A stretch of DNA of 33,277 bases, taken from positions 1 to 33,277 of the forward strand of contig SBGG01000021.1 of the NCBI GenBank assembly GCA_006226685.1. Reading direction: 5' to 3'. The stretch is from Sphingomonadales bacterium. Lineage in GTDB: Bacteria > Pseudomonadota > Alphaproteobacteria > Sphingomonadales > Sphingomonadaceae. Numbering within the stretch: position 1 is the stretch's first letter; each line of letters opens with the position of its first letter. Shown here piece after piece: positions 26,976 to 33,277 of the stretch. The translations under genes were made by a program, and so were the position numbers. The notes under the pieces are model-generated. The model worked only from the letters and a program-made list of their open reading frames with translations, did no database searches and was not told the DNA's origin.

Positions 26976-28603
26976 ACATTCTCATAACGTCTGCGGCGTA
27001 TGTCGAACCCGAAATGGTGGCAGAATACGGCAAGCTTCCACCAAGCTTCTTACCACTAGGCAATCAACGACTTATCCATGTTCAGATCGAGCATCTCGCT
27101 GCTGCCCCGAACGACAGGATATTCCTCTCGGTACCGCAGAGCTTCGCTATGGAACCGATTGACGAAACCATGCTCGCTTCTCTGGGCATTACAATTATTC
27201 GCGCGCCAGACGGTCTAAGCCTCGGCAATTCGGTCCTCTATTGCCTCACCCATATGCATGCCGACGGCCATCTGCGCATTCTGCACGGTGATACTCTGCT
27301 AGCATTAGACGATTTGAGTGATGTTACGACCGATTGCTGGGCGATCTCCCAATCGGCGAGTCCCTATTCCTGGGGCGTAGCTTTTTCTCGACAGGACAGC
27401 ATCATCGGCACAGGCCATCAACAATTTGCTCAAGCAAATCAACTGCCTGATGATGTATCAACCGACATCCTCATCGGCTATTTCTCTTTTAGTGACGCAA
27501 ATAGTTTGGCAAACGCCCTTCGTTATTCCAACGGCGATTTTCTCACGGCACTTGCACGCTACGCATCGGAGCATAAGGTGAAGCCTTTGCAATGTGATAG
27601 CTGGAGCGATTTCGGTCATCTACAAACATTCTACCAAGCCCGCAGTACATACGCCGCCACGCGCTCTTTCAACGCGCTCTCCATGACAGGTGGAATTATC
27701 CGAAAAAGCAGCAAGCAATCTACCAAAATCGCATCCGAAGCATATTGGTTTACCAATTTGCCTTCGAGACTTAAAATTTATACAGGTCGCCTTATCGACG
27801 CATCACCGACTGCGGATGGAGGGTATCAGTATGCCACTGAATATGAATATCTTCCAACACTTCAGGATCTTTATGTATTCGGACGGTTAGACCAAGGGGC
27901 TTGGCATCATATTCTCGATTCTTGTCAGGACTGCCTCGAGCAGTTTGCTGCGACCCCATGTCAGGATGCACCGGATACGGCACTCCAACTACTCGGAGCT
28001 ACGAAAACATACGAGCGCTTATCCCGGTTCGAGCGGGAGAGCGGGTTAAACCTCTCTCTCCCAACAATGTTGAACGGACAGCCCCTCCCTTCCCCACTCT
28101 TTATTGCCGAGAAGATGATCTCACTTCTGGAGGAGTGCACTCCTCGTCCAGCCACCATCATGCACGGCGACTTCTGCTTTTCTAACATATTATATAATAG
28201 CCGTTCCGGGCGAGTTCGCCTTCTCGATCCCCGTGGGACTCTGGATGGTCAGCATATGACAGTCGGCGGAGATATCCGCTATGACATGGCAAAGCTTGCC
28301 CATTCAATCGTCGGCCGATACGATCTTATTCTCGCCGGGCGCTTTACCTTTGACATGACTATTGGTTCCAGTCTCAACTTTGACTTTGAGTTGCCGGGTA
28401 TCGCCGTATCCGATTGGCTTGAACATCATTTATGGTCAATGCACATCGGCGATATCCCGTTCGACACACCCGAGCTCAAGGCATTGTTGATTTTGTTATT
28501 TTTATCCATGCTCCCTTTGCACGCTGACCGGCCTGATCGTCAGCGCGCCTTCCTTGCCAACACCCTTCGACTTTATTATTATCTTTTCGAGAGCGACCTA
28601 TGA
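26972..28603 (+). CDS. Fused nucleotidyltransferase-like / aminoglycoside-phosphotransferase-fold kinase
   Basis: The 543-residue protein has two domains. Residues about 1-230 resemble sugar-phosphate nucleotidyltransferases: PPSFLPLGNQRL (23-34) stands where PKxLLPVxGxPL is usual, and LRILHGDTLL (101-110) carries the metal-binding Asp107. The usual glycine-arginine loop is replaced by ITSAAYVEPEM, so activity of this half is uncertain. Residues about 300-543 form an APH/choline-kinase-like domain with the catalytic loop IMHGDFCFSNILY (His398, Asp400) and metal site RLLDPRG (Asp419). The natural reading is a kinase that phosphorylates a sugar or alcohol, joined to a nucleotidyltransferase. 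It overlaps both neighbours by ATGA junctions. The substrate is unknown. Confidence 0.75.
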   Translation: MNILITSAAYVEPEMVAEYGKLPPSFLPLGNQRLIHVQIEHLAAAPNDRIFLSVPQSFAMEPIDETMLASLGITIIRAPDGLSLGNSVLYCLTHMHADGHLRILHGDTLLALDDLSDVTTDCWAISQSASPYSWGVAFSRQDSIIGTGHQQFAQANQLPDDVSTDILIGYFSFSDANSLANALRYSNGDFLTALARYASEHKVKPLQCDSWSDFGHLQTFYQARSTYAATRSFNALSMTGGIIRKSSKQSTKIASEAYWFTNLPSRLKIYTGRLIDASPTADGGYQYATEYEYLPTLQDLYVFGRLDQGAWHHILDSCQDCLEQFAATPCQDAPDTALQLLGATKTYERLSRFERESGLNLSLPTMLNGQPLPSPLFIAEKMISLLEECTPRPATIMHGDFCFSNILYNSRSGRVRLLDPRGTLDGQHMTVGGDIRYDMAKLAHSIVGRYDLILAGRFTFDMTIGSSLNFDFELPGIAVSDWLEHHLWSMHIGDIPFDTPELKALLILLFLSMLPLHADRPDRQRAFLANTLRLYYYLFESDL

Positions 28604-29355
28604 TCGTCATTCCCATGGCCGGACTATCGAGCCGGTTTACAAAACAGGGCTACGATCGCCCCAAATATATGCTGCCTCTCCACGGGCACACGGTTTTCGA
28701 TTACTCGATCAACAGTTTTCGATCCGCTTTCGAAACGGAAACGTTTCTATTCATCGCTCTAGCACAACCCGGACTGGAGGATTTCCTCATCCAGCATCTT
28801 ACAAGTCTGGGCGTGAAGGATTTTCGTATTGAGATTCTCGACAAACCGACCCGCGGACAAGCCGAAACAGTAGCGCTAGGCCTTGAAAGACAAGGAGTCG
28901 ACGAGAAGTGCTCTCTTACGATTTTCAACATCGACACATTCAACATTGGTGGTTTTCGGCCGTATCCGCCACGATTTCCTGATGCCGCAGGAGTTCTGGA
29001 GGTCTTTCGAGGATCTGGCGATAACTGGTCCTTCGTCGAACCCGCAAACCAAAATGATACACGCGTCATTCGGACTACGGAGAAAATACCAATTTCCGAT
29101 CTGTGCTGTACGGGACTATATCATTTTGCCACATATACGGACTATCATCGCGCCTTCGAAGCCGAATGCGCAAAACCGCAAGCCCCGGAACTCTATGTCG
29201 CCCCGATTTATAACCATCTTATCGCAGAAGGCGCCATCGTGCGTTATGATTTGGTGGATGCAGGCGACATCATATTCTGCGGCATCCCTGAGGAATATGA
29301 AGCACTATGCAGCAATAGCCATACTCCCTGCCATGGTTTGCAATTAAAATGCTAA
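28600..29355 (+). CDS. Sugar- or alcohol-phosphate nucleotidyltransferase
   Basis: The 251-residue protein has a complete nucleotidyltransferase signature at the N-terminus, IPMAGLSSRFTKQGYDRPKY, with Gly8, Arg12 and Lys22, followed by MLPLHGHTVFDYSI. The metal aspartate is Asp112 in IFNIDTFN, where most relatives have a Gly-Asp pair. These enzymes join a phosphorylated sugar, choline or similar alcohol to a nucleotide, making the activated donor for glycan assembly. The start overlaps the previous stop (ATGA). It probably acts after the kinase domain encoded just upstream. Which nucleotide and which substrate are used cannot be told. Confidence 0.8.
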   Translation: MIVIPMAGLSSRFTKQGYDRPKYMLPLHGHTVFDYSINSFRSAFETETFLFIALAQPGLEDFLIQHLTSLGVKDFRIEILDKPTRGQAETVALGLERQGVDEKCSLTIFNIDTFNIGGFRPYPPRFPDAAGVLEVFRGSGDNWSFVEPANQNDTRVIRTTEKIPISDLCCTGLYHFATYTDYHRAFEAECAKPQAPELYVAPIYNHLIAEGAIVRYDLVDAGDIIFCGIPEEYEALCSNSHTPCHGLQLKC

Positions 29356-29361
29356 GCACAG

Positions 29362-31155
29362 GTGGATTTTTTGGAAGAAATCAATAAAACTCTTAATGAA
29401 ATAAAATCATTATGTGGGAACAAAGGTACCTTTCAATTCCCTCCTGACGGTTTTTATATATACAATCGCCTTCACGGCGATATAGAAAAAATCACGACCC
29501 TTTTCAACGAACCTGATTTCATAAACTCATGTACAAATATATTTTATCAAAAATCTATATTTGATTTATTGAAAGCCTCTAACACTCTTGATGTGAAAAG
29601 AATAATTTTAGGACTTAGCGAACAAGCTTTTATTAAGATATTGTATAATAGCGAAAATAATTTCAAGAGCCTAAGCTACACCCTTGTGCAGATCATCATT
29701 AATCACAAGGGAGAATTCAAGAATAAATCAGATGAAATTTTATCGATCATAAAATATAGAATAAATAAATTACACCACCGAAGGGAAATTGATGTAAGCA
29801 TAAATTCATTTTTTCTTATTGGATTTGAATACAATAAAGAAGAATCCCTAAAATGTGATATGAAAAAATGGAAATCAATAATATCACACATGGATTATAA
29901 GGATTTTTTCACAATATGTAACTCAGAAAATAAAATTTTTATTAGATGGATGTTACATTCCGGAGAAAATGGGTTATTTGACGACAACCCCAAGGTTTTT
30001 CTTTTCTATTTTTGGACGTCAACCGCATATGATAGCGGAAAAGTTCATTTCATAAAAGAAAAAATGAAAAGTATTTTATTTAAATTTCCAGAAACAAAAG
30101 AAACTCTTCCTGCAAGAAATTCAATGGAATGGATAGCCAATGAGAACATTAACAGGATTTCTGGCCCAAAACGAGTAAACTTGGGAGAATTTTGCAGGAA
30201 AAGAATTCGCGTTGCGATATGCGTAAGCGGTCAAATGCGAGGATATATAAACGCAATACCATCCTGGAAATCAGCTCTAAATCTAGATGAAGTTGACTAT
30301 GATGTTTTTGTTCATACATGGAAAAATATCGGAAGAAAAGCTCTTACACCACATCACGCGGAACGGAATTTTTATAATCCGTTTGCAGAAATATTCTCTA
30401 AATCTTGGGAAAAAAATAAAAGTGGTTTCACCGCACGATACCCAAATCTGTTCAGACTATTTGACAAGGAAGCCAACGTCGAGATTGATGACATTGAGCG
30501 GGTGCTAAGTCCAAAATCGACCGTCATAGACCCAGATTCAATATTTCCTAATTCTGTTCCAAATACCTTCAGAATGCATTACAAAATAGAAAAATGCTAC
30601 GAATTATCTCAATTAAGAGAAGAGAAATATGATTTGATATTGAGAATACGACCGGACAAGAAGTTATTTTCATGCTCGGAATTTGATTGGGGAAAATTGT
30701 ATAACAGTGTATATAATGATAAGATCATATATTCAGACATACCAATAAAGATTGGACACCCTCATGGCATCGTTATGGGCGATCAATTCATACTAGCTGA
30801 TCCCGAAGCCGCTAACACCATATTCAGAATATGGTCCCTGCCTGCTTCAATCCGGCAAAATGTTTTTGGAGCTCCCCCATTGAGCTTTCTTGAAATGGGT
30901 ACTGAACTCCGACAGCATACCAGCTTAGCCTTTTTATGCCACTACGCAGGACGCCAAGTTGAACGCTTCCCTTATCCGATCTTTGGCAAGGGCGGAGACA
31001 CCCATTCGCTATTAGATCCATCGCGCATCCCACCAAGCCTTGTCCTCTCTGCCCTGGAAAAGGACACCCAAGGGCGGCAAGATTCTATTGATCTGCAACT
31101 TATGGATGCTGCAATAAGGACGACTTCTAATTACAAAAGCGGGAGTGAGGATTAA
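29362..31155 (+). CDS. Putative glycosyltransferase-like protein with unknown N-terminal half
   Basis: The protein has 597 residues. The C-terminal half shows a pattern I recognise from capsule and surface-polysaccharide loci: RVAICVSGQMRGY (283-295), then DYDVFVHTW (312-320), a tyrosine-rich helix, and YDLILRIRPDKKL (423-435), with Asp432 in an RxRPD motif. This group is usually treated as putative glycosyltransferases, without firm biochemistry. Residues 1-280 are Lys/Ile/Asn-rich and match nothing I know. The start is a GTG at 29362, seven bases after the preceding stop, with a weak ribosome-binding site. Base composition is very AT-rich until about 30780, then rises sharply within the gene. 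The stop shares a base with the next ATG (TAATG). Confidence 0.6.
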   Translation: MDFLEEINKTLNEIKSLCGNKGTFQFPPDGFYIYNRLHGDIEKITTLFNEPDFINSCTNIFYQKSIFDLLKASNTLDVKRIILGLSEQAFIKILYNSENNFKSLSYTLVQIIINHKGEFKNKSDEILSIIKYRINKLHHRREIDVSINSFFLIGFEYNKEESLKCDMKKWKSIISHMDYKDFFTICNSENKIFIRWMLHSGENGLFDDNPKVFLFYFWTSTAYDSGKVHFIKEKMKSILFKFPETKETLPARNSMEWIANENINRISGPKRVNLGEFCRKRIRVAICVSGQMRGYINAIPSWKSALNLDEVDYDVFVHTWKNIGRKALTPHHAERNFYNPFAEIFSKSWEKNKSGFTARYPNLFRLFDKEANVEIDDIERVLSPKSTVIDPDSIFPNSVPNTFRMHYKIEKCYELSQLREEKYDLILRIRPDKKLFSCSEFDWGKLYNSVYNDKIIYSDIPIKIGHPHGIVMGDQFILADPEAANTIFRIWSLPASIRQNVFGAPPLSFLEMGTELRQHTSLAFLCHYAGRQVERFPYPIFGKGGDTHSLLDPSRIPPSLVLSALEKDTQGRQDSIDLQLMDAAIRTTSNYKSGSED

Positions 31156-32453
31156 TGCTGTCTAACAAAGCCGATGGTCCGGCCTGCTTTTATAAAAGCG
31201 ACTTTCACGAAGCCATTTTCCAAGATTTCAAATCAAAAATATTAGTTATAGCCTTTTCAGAAAGAAAAGAACCTCCTCCAGCAGAATTTTTTGGCAAATC
31301 TTTTTTCCAAAAAGAAAATATTTCATATATTTCTGTAAGAAATACAGACAATTCTTGGTATCTTAGGGATGATTTTCTCCAGTTAATGGAAGTAATTAAG
31401 AATAAAATTTCAGATATATCTCCACACAGAGTTATCTTGTTTGGTGCATCGATGGGCAGCTTTGGTTGCTTGAGAGCCGCAAACCACCTCCTCCCCCACC
31501 GAATTATCCTATGCGCCCCGCTCGCATCACTAGATCCAAAGATAGAACGTCGCTGGGCATCTGATTATTCTCAATTTATCGAAAATTATTTCGAAATTAA
31601 GAAATACATACTCCCAATCATTAACGATCCAGAAATTTTTTGCTTATTTGATTCAAAATATCAGGATAATAAGCATGTGAATATTTTAAAAGATATGCAC
31701 AATTTGCACGGGATTGACATTCCGGATTCTGGACACATGGTCCTTCAATATCTAAAAAATTCAGGAATACTAAGCAAAGTTATAAGAATTTTACTCGATG
31801 AATTTCCCAATATTTCAAAAATAAATAACTTATTATTAAAATCTAGAAAATGTAATAAATCTTATTTACTAGGCTTATCGGAAAAATTAAATAGAAGACT
31901 TTCATTACAAGAAATTGTTTTAAATTTCTCTCTAAAAAATATTCCCAATGATAATGATGTACTATTTGCCATGTCAGAACATTTGTCGAGAAGAAAAATT
32001 TTTGATCAGGCTGCAGGCATCATACAAAGCCTGATTGAAAAAGATGGAAACCGTTGCCTTGGCGTTCCGCTCGGAAAAGCTATAGCCATATACACCGAAA
32101 ACGGAGGAAAAATTGAAAACATAAGTTCCGCGATTGCATTGTTCACCTCAGACAAACCTCGCTCCAGAGGCACGCAGCTGTGGTATTCACGATTCCTACG
32201 ATTCGGTGGTTTCTGGGACAGGGCATTCAAAGCTCATGAGCAATTCATGGGAGGTGATGCCTTTGAGGCTCATGCGCATATTGAGCGCGGTCTCATTCTG
32301 GAGAAACTGGGATCGTTGTATGCCGCAACCAAAGAATTTGAATTAGCGGTCCAATTCGCTCCGGATTTCACCCCGGCGCGTGGACACTTAAGCCGAGCTC
32401 AGCTACGCCTCGATAACGAACTTTCCAAAGCGATTTCTCCCCTCACAAGGTGA
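31155..32453 (+). CDS. Alpha/beta-hydrolase-like protein with TPR-like C-terminal region
   Basis: The protein has 432 residues. The first 200 have an alpha/beta-hydrolase layout: strand ILVIAFSERK, nucleophile elbow LFGASMGSFG with Ser99, an acid in CLFDSKYQD (Asp166 or Asp171) and His194 in DSGHMVLQYL. An esterase or acyl-transfer role on a glycan is possible but not shown. Residues about 255-425 are helical, with repeat-like stretches such as AHIERGLILEKLGSLYAATKEFELAVQFAPD that resemble TPR units (shown in part: GSLYAATKEFELAVQFAPD). Composition is extremely AT-rich (8 of 60 bases G+C at 31801-31860) and then rises to about half G+C in the last 400 bases. It is the last recognisable gene of the operon. 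Confidence 0.6.
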   Translation: MLSNKADGPACFYKSDFHEAIFQDFKSKILVIAFSERKEPPPAEFFGKSFFQKENISYISVRNTDNSWYLRDDFLQLMEVIKNKISDISPHRVILFGASMGSFGCLRAANHLLPHRIILCAPLASLDPKIERRWASDYSQFIENYFEIKKYILPIINDPEIFCLFDSKYQDNKHVNILKDMHNLHGIDIPDSGHMVLQYLKNSGILSKVIRILLDEFPNISKINNLLLKSRKCNKSYLLGLSEKLNRRLSLQEIVLNFSLKNIPNDNDVLFAMSEHLSRRKIFDQAAGIIQSLIEKDGNRCLGVPLGKAIAIYTENGGKIENISSAIALFTSDKPRSRGTQLWYSRFLRFGGFWDRAFKAHEQFMGGDAFEAHAHIERGLILEKLGSLYAATKEFELAVQFAPDFTPARGHLSRAQLRLDNELSKAISPLTR

Positions 32454-32705
32454 CCTGTTCCCCTTAGAGTCCGCGTTTATAGGCGACACTACATTGGCAG
32501 AAAGGTGATTTTTGGGATTCCCCTGGCGTTGATTGCGTGATTCATGGGGAGCCAACTGGACACCCGCAAAAACCGGGTAGTTCGAAGTGGTTTGGTCTGG
32601 CGAGGATCGCTCCCTACACTGCCTGATTATTATGGGCGTGCCATTGGTCTGTTTCCGGCAGCATTTTGTGCGGTTTGACCGGGTTCTTCCTGGCTTCAGG
32701 CAGAG
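32454..32705. other. Non-coding flank between glycan operon and IS remnants
   Basis: No gene is recognised. A 44-codon open frame (32544-32678, plus) has no ribosome-binding site or recognisable domain. Part of this stretch is probably the outer end of a decayed IS5-type element whose transposase tail ends at 32706, but I could not identify its terminal inverted repeat. Confidence 0.4.
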
Positions 32706-32770
32706 TCACCCGATGCTTTCACGGCGTTCGTGGAAGATCAGCCTGTTGAAGTTATAGGTAAGCGGTGTTG
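32706..32770 (-). pseudogene. Remnant: last codons of an IS5-type transposase
   Basis: The minus-strand frame reads LTYNFNRLIFHERRESIG and stop. The sequence YNFxRLIFHERR is the characteristic C-terminal end of IS5-family transposases common in sphingomonads. Only about 20 codons survive. The DNA directly upstream belongs to a different element. Confidence 0.7.
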
Positions 32771-32895
32771 TCAGGCCACGTCGGTCCAGGGCATGAGCTC
32801 GCCGACGGCATTGGCAAGATGACCCGCGGCCAGCTTGCCGAGTGTTTCGGTCAGCCAAGTATGGGGATTGATACCGGAGATCTTGCAGGCGGACG
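32771..32895 (-). pseudogene. Remnant: C-terminus of an IS66-family transposase
   Basis: The minus-strand frame ending in TGA at 32771-32773 reads SACKISGINPHTWLTETLGK, then a segment closing with GELMPWTDVA. This matches the IS66 TnpC tail pattern (CKLNGxxPxxYLxxxL through LDELLPW). It covers roughly the last 40 codons. The rest of the transposase is absent. Confidence 0.7.
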
Positions 32896-33017
32896 GATCG
32901 AAGAATCGGGTTTTGGCGCTGGGTGGCTGATGATTTGGGCATTTCCGGTGTGTGACAGTGAGGATTTGGTTTCATTTCTACCGTTCGTCGCTGGCTTCGG
33001 CACGCAGGATCGCCTGT

Positions 33018-33277
33018 TCAGGCGACATTGACGCGTTTGAGGTATAGGTATCGCCTGATATTGTAGACGAGGTTGGCGAGGCCGATTTTCATTTCCGCTC
33101 TTTTTATGCCGACGGTACGGACGAACAGTCTCATGCGGGATTTCTGGTCAGCGAAGACATGCTCGACGGGTGAACGGATGATGGATTTACCCGCATTGGA
33201 GCGTTTCGTGTGTACCGGCATGTCGCGATGCGGCGGCTTCTTGTGGTGGACCTTCGATGTGAAGCCATTGCGCTCCA
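33018..33277 (-). mobile_element. IS5-family transposase, C-terminal part (runs off the right edge)
   Basis: The minus-strand frame is open from the window edge to TGA 33018-33020 and encodes at least 85 residues. It contains ERNGFTSKVHHKKPPHRD, the catalytic-glutamate region SIIRSPVEHVFADQKSRM and the tail TVGIKRAEMKIGLANLVYNI. This is the DDE transposase C-terminus of an IS5-like element. The tail ends RRYLYLKRVNVA instead of the RLIFHERR of the remnant at 32706, so the two come from different elements. Whether the element is complete lies outside the window. Confidence 0.85.

Noticed and set aside
32544..32678. 44-codon plus-strand open frame
   Set aside because: It has no ribosome-binding site, no domain, and sits in probable IS-end DNA.
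32706..32975. 89-codon minus-strand open frame treated as one gene
   Set aside because: It fuses out-of-frame IS66 sequence with the IS5 transposase tail. The two real protein fragments are in different phases, so it is listed as two remnants.
1..33277. tRNA, rRNA or CRISPR arrays
   Set aside because: I saw no T-arm-like sequence in a cloverleaf context, no rRNA landmarks and no regularly spaced direct repeats. A dedicated scan was not possible.

Overview
The window is chromosomal DNA of an alphaproteobacterium, most likely a sphingomonad (Sphingomonadaceae). The evidence is high-GC coding DNA (36 of 60 bases G+C in a sample at 20281-20340), alphaproteobacterial forms of AddA and AddB, a DivL-type tyrosine kinase homologue, and the gene cluster divL-tsaE-amgK-murU-addB-addA-trxA. 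This assignment rests on recognising families by eye. No search was run.

Layout. Positions 1-1651 hold the N-terminal 550 codons of secA on the minus strand, preceded by a periplasmic protein with two TonB-C-like domains. On the plus strand follow argJ (arginine biosynthesis, possibly leaderless), a LysE/RhtB exporter and an inositol-monophosphatase-family enzyme. From 17016 down to 5603 a tightly packed minus-strand operon encodes DivL (cell cycle), TsaE (tRNA t6A), AmgK and MurU (peptidoglycan recycling), AddB and AddA (double-strand break repair) and thioredoxin. Next come ahcY, yqgE, a Prx5-type peroxiredoxin, an alpha/beta hydrolase, asd, an overlooked 32-residue membrane microprotein behind a perfect FNR/FixK-type palindrome, a dipeptidyl-peptidase-IV-like S9 peptidase and a DUF808 membrane protein. 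Several convincing hairpin terminators separate these units.

From about 26.3 kb the character changes. Positions 26553-32453 are a five-gene plus-strand operon with overlapping or nearly abutting genes and falling G+C (20/60 at 29401-29460, 8/60 at 31801-31860). It encodes a HAD phosphatase, a fused nucleotidyltransferase-kinase, a second nucleotidyltransferase, a putative glycosyltransferase-like protein of the SGQMR/RIRPD type with an unknown N-terminal half, and an alpha/beta-hydrolase with a TPR-like tail. It looks like a horizontally acquired surface-glycan module that makes and transfers an activated, phosphate-linked building block. The product cannot be told from sequence. This is the best candidate for an undescribed system here.

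Positions 32706-33277 are an insertion-sequence graveyard: an IS5-type transposase C-terminus running off the right edge, an IS66 transposase C-terminal scrap, and the last codons of a second IS5-type transposase. These remnants mark the right flank of the acquired region.
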